The notes under the pieces: generated by a model | What the model saw: the letters and a program-made list of their open reading frames with translations, nothing else | Databases searched by the model: none | Told to the model about the DNA's origin: nothing | Assembly: GCF_023498005.1 (NCBI RefSeq) | Contig: NZ_CP097289.1 | Coordinates: forward strand, 4,216,001 to 4,280,000 | Length of the DNA stretch: 64,000 nt | Direction: 5' to 3' | From: Streptomyces durmitorensis | GTDB lineage: Bacteria; Actinomycetota; Actinomycetes; Streptomycetales; Streptomycetaceae | Shown here: piece by piece, positions 34,775 through 44,051 of the stretch | Position numbering within the stretch: position 1 is the stretch's first letter | Layout: each line of letters opens with the position of its first letter | Made by a program: the position numbers and the translations under genes

Positions 34775-35782
34775 CTAGAGCATGCTGAGTGCCTGCATCG
34801 CCTCGCGTTCGATGCGCGAGAGCTCGTGGAGGATCGAGCCTGCTTGCGCGAGGTGCTTCGCGTCGTCGGATTCGCCTGCTGTCGAGACGAGTGCGGCCAC
34901 CTGCGTCCAGAGGGTGGCGGCCTCGGCATACAGGCCGTGGCCGGTGCGCAGGTGGCTGCTGTCGATCTGCTGGGCGCACTCGGCGAGGAAGTCCCGGTAG
35001 AGATTGCGGAACAGTGCGCCGCCGGTGCCTGCCCTCTCCATGAGGACGGCGGCCTGTGGCAGGTCCTCCCGCGGGTTTTCGCTGCGCTGCAGCCACTTCG
35101 GCACTTGCTTGGCGGCCTTCTCGATGCCCCGGTGGCCCAGGTTCGCGATGGGCGGGTTCAGGAAGGCGTCGGCGCAGGTCTTGATCGCGGGGATGATCCG
35201 GTCCTGCGGTGACGGCAGGCTGCTGGGCGACGGCAGGCTGCCGGGCGCCGTGATGGTGAAGGAGCGGTGCCTGGCGGTCATGGGGCCGCGCTCGGCCCTG
35301 GCCCTGGCGAGGGCGGCGAGGCCGGTCGAGACGGCTCCGCCCTGCGGGGCGGTGTCCACCAGGTAGGCGTCCTGTTCGTCGTAGCCGTACATGGCCACGA
35401 CGTGCCCGCCGAAGTGCACCTTGGTGCTGAAGTAGTCCAGGTGGTAGCTGTCGAGCTGAAGGCCCACCGGCCGACCGGCGTCGATGGGTGCCGCCACGTT
35501 CTGCCATGCCTTGCGCGGGGACGTGGTCTCCTCGACCAGCAATTCGAGCCCGAGTACGGCGGCCAGGTTCCTGGTGAGCTCGAACGGCTTGACCCGGCCT
35601 CCCAGGAAGGGAAAGCCCATGGCTTTGCTGTCCCAGTAGATGAAGGACAGCCCGGAGCCGAGCCCGAACAGCATGGGCTCGGACAAGTCGAGCCCCTCAT
35701 GCCGCAGCAGCACGCCCAGTGCTGTCGTCTCACAGTGCTGCATACCGCGGGCATCGATGTCTTTCACCTTGGCCATGCCGCT
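34775..35782 (-). CDS. BtrH N-terminal domain/DUF4872-type protein
   Basis: The ATG at 35782 follows GGAGGA directly and gives 335 residues; an upstream ATG lacks a ribosome site. The N-terminal half matches the BtrH N-terminal domain: MQHCETTALGVLLRHEG (Cys in a peptidase-C39-like position), LGSGLSFIYW, VGLQLDSYHLDYF and FGGHVVAMYGYD, where the His of GGH could be the partner of the Cys. The C-terminal half is helical, DUF4872-like. Such proteins are acyl transferases or peptidase-like enzymes in aminoglycoside and peptide pathways. No biosynthetic genes are nearby, so its substrate here is unknown. It may be unrelated to secretion. Confidence 0.83.
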   Translation of the reverse strand, partial: SGMAKVKDIDARGMQHCETTALGVLLRHEGLDLSEPMLFGLGSGLSFIYWDSKAMGFPFLGGRVKPFELTRNLAAVLGLELLVEETTSPRKAWQNVAAPIDAGRPVGLQLDSYHLDYFSTKVHFGGHVVAMYGYDEQDAYLVDTAPQGGAVSTGLAALARARAERGPMTARHRSFTITAPGSLPSPSSLPSPQDRIIPAIKTCADAFLNPPIANLGHRGIEKAAKQVPKWLQRSENPREDLPQAAVLMERAGTGGALFRNLYRDFLAECAQQIDSSHLRTGHGLYAEAATLWTQVAALVSTAGESDDAKHLAQAGSILHELSRIEREAMQALSML

Positions 35783-35965
35783 CATTCTTCCTCCCCCACC
35801 CTTCACGTGCATCGTCTGTCTACGCGTCTGTGGAGCCTTCCATTCCGGCTATTCGTGACGGGCGGTGACGGGCGGGCCATTCGTCCCCGCTGCGACCGAA
35901 CTGGGTGACTTTGTACGGCCATTCACCTCACGAGACATTCACTACTTGCCATTGTGAAACCTGGC

Positions 35966-35992
35966 GAATCCATTGACCACTTCAGTACCTTC
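35966..35992 (+). promoter_or_regulatory. ECF-type promoter candidate, lipoprotein copy 3
   Basis: CTGGCGAATCC supplies a -35 GAATCC, followed by a 17-base spacer and CTTC. The -10 end lies 40 bases before the lipoprotein GTG. The same arrangement occurs at 37954 and 49597. Confidence 0.55.
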
Positions 35993-36031
35993 GGATGGCT
36001 TGCAGAACTGTCGCCCCACCGGGAGTCCCAC

Positions 36032-36712
36032 GTGAACCGCAGTCGCACCCTGCCCGTCGCCGTCGTCTCGCTGACGGCTGCCACTGCCCTGCTCCTGACC
36101 GGATGCGGGGGTGGGGACGACAAGGACTCGGGGAAGGACAAGATCGCTGGGGCGGATGACGGGGGCGCGAAGAGTGCGTCGCCGAGCGCGAAGAAGAGCG
36201 AGACACCAGCGATCGACCGGCCCGAGATGAAACTTCCCTCGGACATCGACCTTGTCTTCGAGAAGAGCAGCCTTCCGGACGCCGACCAGGCAGCGGCCGT
36301 GAAGGACGCGCAGAGCTTCGTGACGGCGATCCGGCACGGAATCGTGAAGCAAGACCCGGAAGACGCCGCCTACAAGTTCTACTCGGAGTACCAAGGACCG
36401 GCGTTCAAGTACGCGAAGGACCAGATCAAGAAGAACGTCGACGCCGGCTACACGGTCACGGGTGAGCAGAAATTCAGCGGCACCAAGGTTGACGTGGTGA
36501 AGAACAAGAGGTCGGCTGTCGTCTCCTTCTGCAGCGACGCCACCAAGTTCTTCAGCAAGGAAGTTAAGACGGATAAGGTGCACCGCACCAAGCCGAGCGT
36601 CCAGGATTTCGCCTCTTGGGAAATCCTCATGACCGCCTCCGACAGCAACAAGGGTCTGTGGAGGGCCAAGCAGGCTCAGGTGCGCGACGGGGCTGAGGAG
36701 TGCAGGTCATGA
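36032..36712 (+). CDS. Lipoprotein of the T7-linked pair family (copy 3)
   Basis: The GTG at 36032 has GGGAG six bases upstream and starts a proper lipoprotein leader; the longer open frame lacks support. The 226-residue product has lipobox LLTGC (Cys25), a Gly-Gly-Gly-Asp-Asp spacer with KDKIAGADDGGAK (shared with copy 4), then AQSFVTAIRHGIVKQDPED, VSFCSDATKFFSKEV, HRTKPSVQDF and a C-terminal EECRS. It overlaps its secreted partner by four bases. Copies 3 and 4 are the closest relatives and share upstream promoter sequence. Confidence 0.88.
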   Translation: MNRSRTLPVAVVSLTAATALLLTGCGGGDDKDSGKDKIAGADDGGAKSASPSAKKSETPAIDRPEMKLPSDIDLVFEKSSLPDADQAAAVKDAQSFVTAIRHGIVKQDPEDAAYKFYSEYQGPAFKYAKDQIKKNVDAGYTVTGEQKFSGTKVDVVKNKRSAVVSFCSDATKFFSKEVKTDKVHRTKPSVQDFASWEILMTASDSNKGLWRAKQAQVRDGAEECRS

Positions 36713-37728
36713 TCGTGCGGAAGCCGCTGGTTCTATTGACTACCGGCATATCGCTGGTGCTTGCGGCCGCGAGCCCGGCCCTGGCAGGCACGGAGTTCGG
36801 CGACGGAAACGTGTCCGGGAAAAAGGACGGCGACACCGTAGCCGCCGTCGCCAAAATCACCTACACCTCCACCGGCAACAACAAGGGCGGCGGCGGCCCC
36901 GTGGCCTCCGTCGACACCAACTGGACGCCGCCCGGGTGCTGGTACGCGCCGGAGTGGAAGGCCACCGAGTTCCAGGAGTACCGCCAGCGGCTCTACTTCG
37001 GGGCGCGGCATGATCCCGACGCACCCCGTGACGTACTCGGTGACATGTCGGACCAGAACCAGGCGTACGCCAAGGACGGCTACAACATCGACAAGGAGAA
37101 GGACGGCATGTGGTGGGGGGCCCAGCAGAACCCCAATGCCTCCATGGCCGAGCAGTTCAAGTGCGACAGGGAGCCTTTCTGGGTCGAGAACGGCGAGACC
37201 CCTGAGGACGTCCCGCAGGTCATCGATCCAGAAATCCTCGCAGGCCTCGCGTACGAGCAGATCAAGGTCCCCGGCACCAAGGTCACCCTCGCCCCCGACG
37301 GCCCCTCCAAGGTGAACCTCCCCACCTGGGCCTGGCTCGACAAGGGTGACTTCAGCCCCGTGTCCGTGACCGCCTCGCTCGACGCGCCCGGACTGCACAT
37401 CGAGGCGACGACGACCGCGAAGCCCGTCGCGCTCAGCATCAAGCCGGGTACCGAGGATGCCGTGCGGATCCCCGCCTCCGGCAAGTGCGAGCTCAACGAC
37501 GACGGTTCGATCGGTGAGCCGTACGCGAAGGGCAAGTCCAAGGAGCAGCCGCCCTGCGGCGTCACCTACCAGCGCTCCTCCGGCAACGGCACCTTCAACC
37601 TCCAGGCCACCGCCACCTGGGACATCACCTGGACCGGCACGGATGGCGCGGGCGGTGACCTTCCCGACGGCGAGTACGGCAACGATCAGCCGGTCACCGT
37701 CGAGGAGGTCCAGTCCGTCAACCGCTGA
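36709..37728 (+). CDS. Secreted Cys-rich CWY/QSVNR protein (copy 3)
   Basis: ATG at 36709 overlaps the lipoprotein stop (ATGA). The 339-residue protein has a signal peptide (IVRKPLVLLTTGISLVLAAA, cleavage after ALA). Family landmarks are TNWTPPGCWYAPEW, KCDREPFWVE, NLPTWAWLDKG, SGKCELNDDGS, PPCGVTYQR and the end VEEVQSVNR. All four Cys are conserved. With the lipoprotein it forms a unit that is separated by 319 bases from the WXG100-like gene of the same cassette. Confidence 0.88.
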   Translation: MIVRKPLVLLTTGISLVLAAASPALAGTEFGDGNVSGKKDGDTVAAVAKITYTSTGNNKGGGGPVASVDTNWTPPGCWYAPEWKATEFQEYRQRLYFGARHDPDAPRDVLGDMSDQNQAYAKDGYNIDKEKDGMWWGAQQNPNASMAEQFKCDREPFWVENGETPEDVPQVIDPEILAGLAYEQIKVPGTKVTLAPDGPSKVNLPTWAWLDKGDFSPVSVTASLDAPGLHIEATTTAKPVALSIKPGTEDAVRIPASGKCELNDDGSIGEPYAKGKSKEQPPCGVTYQRSSGNGTFNLQATATWDITWTGTDGAGGDLPDGEYGNDQPVTVEEVQSVNR

Positions 37729-38047
37729 TCAAGCGGGTCCGGTTGGCGGCTCGTCACACGCCGAGCCGCCACTTCCCCGATGGCCCACGCGCCGTCGCGT
37801 CGGTCCCCGCCGGGTCGGGACGCCCAGAAAGTAAATGGAAGCAAAGCGGAAGGCAAAGAAGAAGCAAGGTCTCCTGACCCTGAACAGGCGAGCGTGCACC
37901 GGTTCTGCACATACCTCCCTATCATTCCGCACCTCATAAGCGTTCGCCCTGGCGAATCCCTGCATCCCACAGTTATCGTCGGTCCCGGCGCCCTTCCCGC
38001 GCGCCTGCAAGCCGACGATGACCGCCGAGGGGAAACACGCAGCGGAC
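37729..38047. other. 319-base intergenic region with ECF-type promoter
   Basis: No gene seen. It holds the promoter-like element at 37954-37980 that should drive the WXG100-like gene and its large partner separately from the lipoprotein/secreted pair. Confidence 0.6.
37954..37980 (+). promoter_or_regulatory. ECF-type promoter candidate, cassette 3 small partner
   Basis: CTGGCGAATCC again gives -35 GAATCC, then 17 bases and CGTC, ending 67 bases before the ATG at 38048. The ten bases CTGGCGAATC are identical to the element at 35966. Confidence 0.55.
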
Positions 38048-38362
38048 ATGAGCGACCTACGCCTCGACGACACGATCTTCGAAGACCTCCGCAAGACGTT
38101 CTCCACGGTCAGCGACCGCATGGACGCCGCGCGCCGCGCCCTGCGCAACACCGACGGCTCGGCCGTCGGCGCGGGCAAGCTCGTCGAGGACGTGCACGAG
38201 TTCGCCGACGAGTGGGGCTACGGCGTCAAACAGCTCGGCAAGCACACGCACGGCGCCGTCAAGATGATCGACAAGATCGGCGAGAAGTTCAGCGAGCTGG
38301 ACCAAGAGCTTGCCGAGTCGCTCAAGTCGGCGAAGGCGGACTCGAAGAAGAAGGGCAAGTGA
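38048..38362 (+). CDS. WXG100-like small partner (cassette 3)
   Basis: An upstream in-frame ATG exists, but starting at 38048 the protein begins MSDLRLDD and aligns without gaps with MSDLYIDY of the gene at 45616: both then have F52-x3-W56-x2-G59 and F81-x3-D85. The 104-residue product is helical, with a Lys-rich tail. The C-terminal F-x3-D corresponds to the Y-x3-D/E export signal of ESX substrates, while the classical W-x-G turn lies instead in the large partner. One base separates its stop from that partner's start. Confidence 0.85.
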   Translation: MSDLRLDDTIFEDLRKTFSTVSDRMDAARRALRNTDGSAVGAGKLVEDVHEFADEWGYGVKQLGKHTHGAVKMIDKIGEKFSELDQELAESLKSAKADSKKKGK

Positions 38363-38363
38363 C

Positions 38364-39635
38364 GTGGCAAAGCGTCCTGCCTTCCCGCACATCGGCTGGG
38401 ACCCCACCCCTGGGGACGTGACGGACACCCGGGAGCTAGCGAAGAAGCTGGGTGGACTCGCGACGGAACTCGGCCACGCCGTACGGGACTTGGAGCGGAT
38501 CGAGTGCGGGGCGTGGAAGGGCAAGACCGCCCTCGCCTTCACGGAGTACATAGGCCAGGACGTCACGCCGCTCGTCCGCAAGAGCCACGAGTCGTTCGAC
38601 AAGGCATCCCGGGCGCTGCACAAGTGGGCGGGTGAGCTCCAGGACTTCCAGGACGAGGCGGACCGGCTCGAGAAGTCGGCCGGGCGGAAGCTGGAGGCCC
38701 GCGAAGAGGCGAAGCCCAACAGCGAGGAGTCCGCCAAGGCGTCGGGAGACGTCGACGGTGTCACGCAGCAGGTCCACGACCTGGAAGACCGCTACAGCCG
38801 TGCCGCCGGAGCCATCAGCAAGGAGCTCGACAAGGCTGGGGACATCGCCCCGGACGAGCCCGGTTTCTGGGACAAGCTCACCAAGGGAGTCGCTGACGCG
38901 TGGGACGCCACGGGTCAGTGGATCAAGGATCACGCCGACATGATCGCGCTGATCGGCGATCTGCTGAGTGACCTGACCGCGGTGCTGGGCCTGTTGGCCA
39001 TCATCACGCTCCCCTTCCCGCCGCTCGCGGCGATCTTCGGTACGGCCGCACTCATCGCGAGCGGGCTCGCGCTGGCGGCTCACGGCGTCGCCAAGGCAGC
39101 TGGCGCGGACGTGAGTTGGATGCAGATCGGGATGGACGCGGTGGGGTTGATGCCGGGGATCGGGGCGTTCAGCAAGGGCATCAAGGTGGCCGGCAAGACC
39201 TCGAAGCTGGCCAGGACCGCCGGCCTGGCCAAGGCCGGCAACCTCGGCAAGGGGTTCCAGGCGACCAACATCGGCAAGGCGCGCATGCTGATCTCCACCG
39301 GGGAGCAGGCGGGTTTCGTCAAGGGCGGGATCAAGCTGCTGCCCGGCAAGGTGGTGCTCGGCGGTATGGCAGACAACGTCTACGAGGTCTCCCATGCCAC
39401 CAGCGGTCTGGCATCGCGCATGGGCGGAATCGCCAACCAGGGTTACCACGCGGGCCAGTGGCTCGGCTCCAAGGGCGCCAACCTCATCCCGGGGGTGAAC
39501 ATCAACCCCCTTGGGGCCGGTATCGCCATGGACGCAGGTCTCAAGATTTTCCCCAAGGTCGAGAGCATCCACCAGCACGTGGGAGAGGCGCTCTTCCCTG
39601 GTGACCAGTTCGAGAAATCCGCGTCGGGCGGGTGA
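38364..39635 (+). CDS. Large W-x-G T7-type secreted protein (cassette 3)
   Basis: GTG start one base after the small partner's stop; 423 residues. The N-terminus FPHIGWDPTPGDVTDTRELA and the turn W51-K-G53 with A-x-x-F define the T7-type helical hairpin. A coiled-coil region with HKWAGELQDFQDEADRLEK follows to about 170. Then comes DEPGFWDKLTKGVADAWD, a hydrophobic core (about 190-240, ALIGDLLSDLTAVLGLLAI) and a Gly/Ala/Lys-rich C-terminal part without catalytic motif. It probably forms a heterodimer with the small partner. Similar in plan to the gene at 45954, including the x-EPGFWD segment. Confidence 0.86.
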   Translation: MAKRPAFPHIGWDPTPGDVTDTRELAKKLGGLATELGHAVRDLERIECGAWKGKTALAFTEYIGQDVTPLVRKSHESFDKASRALHKWAGELQDFQDEADRLEKSAGRKLEAREEAKPNSEESAKASGDVDGVTQQVHDLEDRYSRAAGAISKELDKAGDIAPDEPGFWDKLTKGVADAWDATGQWIKDHADMIALIGDLLSDLTAVLGLLAIITLPFPPLAAIFGTAALIASGLALAAHGVAKAAGADVSWMQIGMDAVGLMPGIGAFSKGIKVAGKTSKLARTAGLAKAGNLGKGFQATNIGKARMLISTGEQAGFVKGGIKLLPGKVVLGGMADNVYEVSHATSGLASRMGGIANQGYHAGQWLGSKGANLIPGVNINPLGAGIAMDAGLKIFPKVESIHQHVGEALFPGDQFEKSASGG

Positions 39636-39778
39636 GCGTCATCCGGCTGGACATCAAGTTTCCGAGCATCGGGCGGCTGAGCTCCCGGCGCGAAGTGTGA
39701 GGTCGACGCAGGACGACGGAAACAGGTTCACGCACGTCAAAGGCCCCAGGATTACCACACAGGAAGATACTTGCCGAT

Positions 39779-40696
39779 ATGGATACCTGGCAGCCCGAAC
39801 CGGGCGAAACGCTCCTCACCCGCGCGTACGTCACCTTCGCCACCGGCGAAGCCACGCGTGTCCGGGGCATGCGCTGGTTTCGCGACACCGAGCGACGTGA
39901 CATCCAGAGTGAGCTGCCCGGCTGGCCTGAGGGACCGGTGTACCAGGCTCGTTCGACGGGCGGCTCGGTCGCGCGGAACGTCGGCAAGGGCGGACTGATC
40001 GCCCTCGGGGGCGCCATCATGGCCGTACTCAGCTCAGCCGGGGGGAATGTCAGCGGCGGCTCGGGACCGGGGTCAGGCTCCGGCACTCCGGACGAACCCG
40101 CCGACGAGATCGAGGACTTCCCTGTCCTGTGGGCCGCCTCCGGCTCCGTCGCCCGCACCCTGCCCTGGCAGCTGGATCCCGCGCGCTCACCCGAGAAGCA
40201 CTACCGCACGCACGCGATCGTCACCGACCGCCGACTGGTCATCGTGGGCTTCCCCCACTCCAAGAAGAACGATCGCCTCATCGAGGACGAAGTGCTCTGG
40301 GAGGTCCCCCGCTCCCGGATCAGCCGAGTGGAGCCGAAGCCCTTCAAGGACGGGACTGACGTCAAGGTCATTTTCAGTGACGACTCCTGGTGCAGGCTGC
40401 ACGCCGTCACGCAGGAGAAGTTCACCCGGTACCTGCGCCATCCCCTCGAACTGATCCCGCTCGACGACCTCACACCGGCACAGCGGACCACAGTCGAGGC
40501 CTTCGTCGCGGCGTCTCCGGCGTCGTCGGACGCCGGTGCCCCGGTGGTCAGCCGCCTGCCCTGCGGCCACTACCAGATCTCCTTCATCAGGTCGTACGAA
40601 GTCGACTCGTTCTTCGGCCTCTCCGAGAACGACATGACCATGGATGCCGAAGGCGCTGAGGTGGAGTGCGAGGACCGCCACCCCGACGACTTCTAG
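39779..40696 (+). CDS. Membrane/PH-like domain protein (cassette 3)
   Basis: This 305-residue protein begins MDTWQPEPGETLLTRAYVTF, has one hydrophobic stretch (about 72-89, LIALGGAIMAVLSSAGG), a Gly/Ser linker, and a domain HAIVTDRRLVIVGF ... EVPRSRISRVEPKPF ... VKVIFSDDSWCRLH resembling bacterial PH-like folds. The C-terminal part contains RLPCGHYQISFIRSYEVDSF. It may sit at the membrane through the hydrophobic stretch. It follows the large partner by 143 bases and precedes the PsbP/DcrB-like gene by 44 bases. Function not recognised. Confidence 0.75.
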   Translation: MDTWQPEPGETLLTRAYVTFATGEATRVRGMRWFRDTERRDIQSELPGWPEGPVYQARSTGGSVARNVGKGGLIALGGAIMAVLSSAGGNVSGGSGPGSGSGTPDEPADEIEDFPVLWAASGSVARTLPWQLDPARSPEKHYRTHAIVTDRRLVIVGFPHSKKNDRLIEDEVLWEVPRSRISRVEPKPFKDGTDVKVIFSDDSWCRLHAVTQEKFTRYLRHPLELIPLDDLTPAQRTTVEAFVAASPASSDAGAPVVSRLPCGHYQISFIRSYEVDSFFGLSENDMTMDAEGAEVECEDRHPDDF

Positions 40697-40740
40697 AACC
40701 CGACGCCGCATCCTCTTCCGACCAGGACGGTCCCACCACG

Positions 40741-41535
40741 ATGACAACCTCCGTCGACTCCACGAGCGGAACGCTGCCCCATCACGCCGACGAGGAACCC
40801 CCGCCCCTCTGGTTCAACGTCCCCGACGGCTTCTTCGCCCTCCCTTTGGCCGCCACCCCCGAGGAGCGCGCCGAACGCTCCCACGAGTTCGTACGCGGCC
40901 TCTACTCCCGTGGCGACGAAAGCATCTGGGAGCCGGCCGCGCCCTACTACGAGGGCCTGGCCGAGCTCATGGCGGGGAACGGCATCTCGTACTCGGCGAT
41001 GGGGCTCTTCTCCACCGCCGAGGAAGCCGAAGGGGCCGCAGAGGGCGAGGACGGCGGGGGGTTCGAGGCCCGATACGAAGGCGCCGACGGTGTCGCCCAG
41101 TGCGCCTTCACCGTGGCGGCCGTTCCGACGGACCAGTCCGCGAAGGACACCGACGTCGCCGCCCAGGGCATCCTCGCGGTCCTCTCCCGAGAGCCGCACA
41201 ACGACGCACGCTGGCTCGACCTGCCGTGCGGACCCGCAGTCTCCTGCATCACGCTGACCAAGTACCAGCTCAGTCCGAAAGTGACCGCGACCGGCGAGGC
41301 GGTGGATCTGCTCACCGGCCAGATCCAGGTCCATGTCCCCTTTCCCACCGGCCCGTTCACCGCGATCTTCACTCTCTACACCGCGTCCACGGACTACTGG
41401 ACCGAGTTCTGCGACATCATGGCGGCCGTCCTCCGCACGGTGAGTTTCACCGAGCCTTCGGAGGACGAGGAAGAAGCCCCCACAGACCCTTCAAGCCCTT
41501 CCGCGGACCCCGTGTCGTCGGGCTCCGCGGGCTGA
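40741..41535 (+). CDS. Cytosolic PsbP/DcrB-like cassette protein (cassette 3)
   Basis: ATG at 40741 (264 residues) is chosen over an upstream frame without conserved features. After a flexible start it has PLWFNVPDGFFALPLAATPEERAE, the same opening as the genes at 12667 (IWFALPAGFTHVPI) and 47306. An acidic insert EEAEGAAEGEDGG follows, then AQCAFTVAAVPTD, RWLDLPCGPAVSCI and IQVHVPFPTGPFTAIFTL. The tail is Glu/Pro/Ser-rich. No membrane span. It closes cassette 3, mirroring the last gene of cassette 2. Possible chaperone of the T7-like pair. Confidence 0.77.
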   Translation: MTTSVDSTSGTLPHHADEEPPPLWFNVPDGFFALPLAATPEERAERSHEFVRGLYSRGDESIWEPAAPYYEGLAELMAGNGISYSAMGLFSTAEEAEGAAEGEDGGGFEARYEGADGVAQCAFTVAAVPTDQSAKDTDVAAQGILAVLSREPHNDARWLDLPCGPAVSCITLTKYQLSPKVTATGEAVDLLTGQIQVHVPFPTGPFTAIFTLYTASTDYWTEFCDIMAAVLRTVSFTEPSEDEEEAPTDPSSPSADPVSSGSAG

Positions 41536-41846
41536 CACCACCACGACGCCCTGGACAACCGCCCCCGGCGAGACCCTCCAGCGGATGACAGTCATGACCT
41601 TCGCCGCCGCACATTCGGCTGCCGGTGCACCCCTCGTCACCCGGCGCCCCTGCGGCGCATTCCGCATCGCGATTCGGGTGTCGGACCGGGTCAGCGCGTC
41701 CCGCGGCCTCTGCAATGGCTTGCGGGACATGGTCATGGGGCCGGGCGGAGGGGAGGCCAAGGGCCCTCCGACGCCCTGCTCTCCCGCACCGGCCCGTAAC
41801 AGCACCCCCATGGAAACGCCTCCGTCGCGACAGTAAAGTGCGCCCA
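41536..41846. other. 311-base intergenic region
   Basis: No convincing gene on either strand; open frames on both strands lack ribosome sites and normal composition. A weak GTGTC...GACAC dyad overlaps the end of the preceding gene. The promoter of the two TPM-like genes should lie here. Confidence 0.5.
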
Positions 41847-44051
41847 ATGAGTTACGGGGTGGGACGGGTGAGCGTGATGGGGAACAGGGCCGACGGCGCG
41901 TGGGCGCAGGGTCCTCATCGCATACCTCGCGGCCATCGTGTACCCCGCGTCCGCCCCCGCGGCCGGCGCCGCCTCACCGTGCTCGCCACCCTTTGCTCCC
42001 TCCTCCTGCTCGGCTTCGGCGCGGCCGCCGCGCACCCCGCGAGCGCGAGCGCCACTGAGCCCGCCCCCACCCAACCCGCCGCCCTCGCCGACCTCCTGCG
42101 CGCCGACCCCGTCTACGTGACCGACCAGCTCCCCCGCGACATCCCCCGCTCCACCGCCCCGCAGTTCAAGAAGCTGGCCCAGCGGACCAAGGTGCCCACC
42201 TACGTCCTCGTACTGCCCGATCAGGGCGTCGGCGCTGACCGGCTGCTCGCGGCCGTGCATGACCGGCTGGGGCGGGACGGGCTGTATGTGCTCGTCGACG
42301 ACATGGGCGTCGCGGAGGCCACCGCCTTCGGGGTGCGGGCGCCCGCCGATGACGCGTCGACTGTCGCGCTCTATGAACTTCCGTACGATGCAGGCCCGTT
42401 GCTCAGCTTCGAGCGGTTCACCGACGTCATCGCGCAGGGCAGCGAGAAGGCCGCCGAACGCGCGGAGGCCGCCCGCCAGGAGGACGCCGCCGCCCACGGG
42501 GAGGAGGAGAAGCTGCACATCGATCCCGTCGATCGCGACAACCAGTCGTTCGTGACCGGGATCGCGCTCAGCGGCGTACCACTCCTGGTCATCGGCCTCA
42601 GTCCGTACGTACGCCGGTGGTGGCGCCGTCGCGTGACGGGTGTCGGCGCCGCCCCCAAGGCGGCGGGCCCGCCCCGTCGCCTCACCGCGCGTCGCGTCGA
42701 GGCCGGGGCGGCCGTGCTCGTCGCCGGGGCGATCGCCCTCGGCGCCTCCCTCGTCTTCGGCCAGGAGACGGCCGACGCCGCGCCGCCACCCACCGCCACC
42801 GACCTGTCGAGCCGCGTCGATCGTGTCGCCGACGGGCTGCGGAAGGGCGGTCCCGGTCCCGTCTACAGCGATCCCGAGAGTCCGCACGTCCTCGACCCCG
42901 CGCAGAGGCGTGAACTCGGCGAGCGCATCGCGAAGTTCGACCGTGGGCCGGTTTTCGTCGCGCTCGTGCCGCAGCTCACCGAGGACGAGTCCGGGGGCGA
43001 GCCCGAGCTCTTCGTGGAGGCCGTGCGGCAGAAGATGGGCGCGAAGGGCGACCACGGCGTGTACGTCGTCGCCGATCCCCTCGGCGGCTCCATCGACGTC
43101 GTCACCTACGACGTACGCATCGACGCCAATCTCGTCGCCTTCGAACTGCCCGACTCCATCCGCTACGGCGATGACGACGACCGCTCCACCGACCACCGCC
43201 TCGGCGAGCGGCTCGACGACCTGATGACGTACCTCGACAAGGCGCCGCGCACCGACCGGCCCGAGACCTCCTCGCTCGGCATGGACGACGAGCCGGACCC
43301 CGTCGAGGAGAACGCGCTCTCCCCGCTCTTCTCCGGCGACTTCTGGCCGGGGCTCATGGTCGGCGCGGTCGCGGCAGCGCTCGTCTTCGGGATCGTCGCC
43401 GCGCTGCTCGGCATCCTGCGCCTCGCGGTGCCGGGCCTCCGACGGCCGCGTACGACGTCTTCTCCTTCCGCCACCACGTCTTCCGCCACCACGTCCTTCG
43501 AGGCTCCCCCGGACCCTTCCCACGACTATCTGCGCCGCACGGCGCGCGACGAACTCGACGCCCTGGCCCGGGAGTTCGATGCAGCGGACGAGCAGAGCGC
43601 GCTCGCGTCCGCCGTCCGCACCCGCGTCTGGGACTGCCTCGACACCGCTACGCTCCTCGCCGACCGCGACCCCGACGGGCACGTCGACGACGACGCCACA
43701 CCCGCCGACCTCGCGGCCGCCGTCGTCCTCGCACGGGCGGGCCGCGGCGCGCTCGTCGGGGCCGACAAGACCTGCTGCGCGCTCAACCCGCTGCACGGCC
43801 CGGCCACGGGGTGGCGCGACGCCCGGTACGCGGCGGAGGACCAGCGCCTGCGCACCATTCCGGTGTGCGCGCAGTGCCGCGTCCTTGTCGCCGTGCAGCC
43901 CCGCCTCGCGCACACGCTCCGGCTGACCCTCCCGGGCGCGCGACGCGGTGAGCGCGTGCCGTACGAGGAGGCGCCGGGCCCGCTGCCCGCGGCTCGTGAC
44001 GGGATCTCTCAACTCATCCGCCAGGTAAGGGAGTACGCCGGTGTCCAGTGA
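41847..44051 (+). CDS. Large TPM-like membrane protein with duplicated external domain
   Basis: Start is uncertain (ATG 41847; GTG 41868 or ATG 41877 possible); about 734 residues. After a basic leader and membrane segment comes external domain A (LLRADPVYVTDQLPRDIPRS ... YVLVLPDQGVGADRL ... GLYVLVDDMG). Two membrane spans follow (IALSGVPLLVIGL; AGAAVLVAGAIALGASL). External domain B repeats the pattern (GPVYSDPESP ... VFVALVPQLTEDE ... GVYVVADPLGG). A last span (LMVGAVAAALVFGIVAALLG) leads to a cytosolic domain with CCALNPLHGPA and CAQCR, a possible zinc site. Domains A and B resemble TPM-type folds. It overlaps the next gene by 11 bases. Confidence 0.8.
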   Translation: MSYGVGRVSVMGNRADGAWAQGPHRIPRGHRVPRVRPRGRRRLTVLATLCSLLLLGFGAAAAHPASASATEPAPTQPAALADLLRADPVYVTDQLPRDIPRSTAPQFKKLAQRTKVPTYVLVLPDQGVGADRLLAAVHDRLGRDGLYVLVDDMGVAEATAFGVRAPADDASTVALYELPYDAGPLLSFERFTDVIAQGSEKAAERAEAARQEDAAAHGEEEKLHIDPVDRDNQSFVTGIALSGVPLLVIGLSPYVRRWWRRRVTGVGAAPKAAGPPRRLTARRVEAGAAVLVAGAIALGASLVFGQETADAAPPPTATDLSSRVDRVADGLRKGGPGPVYSDPESPHVLDPAQRRELGERIAKFDRGPVFVALVPQLTEDESGGEPELFVEAVRQKMGAKGDHGVYVVADPLGGSIDVVTYDVRIDANLVAFELPDSIRYGDDDDRSTDHRLGERLDDLMTYLDKAPRTDRPETSSLGMDDEPDPVEENALSPLFSGDFWPGLMVGAVAAALVFGIVAALLGILRLAVPGLRRPRTTSSPSATTSSATTSFEAPPDPSHDYLRRTARDELDALAREFDAADEQSALASAVRTRVWDCLDTATLLADRDPDGHVDDDATPADLAAAVVLARAGRGALVGADKTCCALNPLHGPATGWRDARYAAEDQRLRTIPVCAQCRVLVAVQPRLAHTLRLTLPGARRGERVPYEEAPGPLPAARDGISQLIRQVREYAGVQ

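Noticed and set aside
41536..41846. Short frames on both strands in the gap before the TPM-like genes
   Set aside because: No ribosome sites and composition typical of shadows; treated as intergenic.
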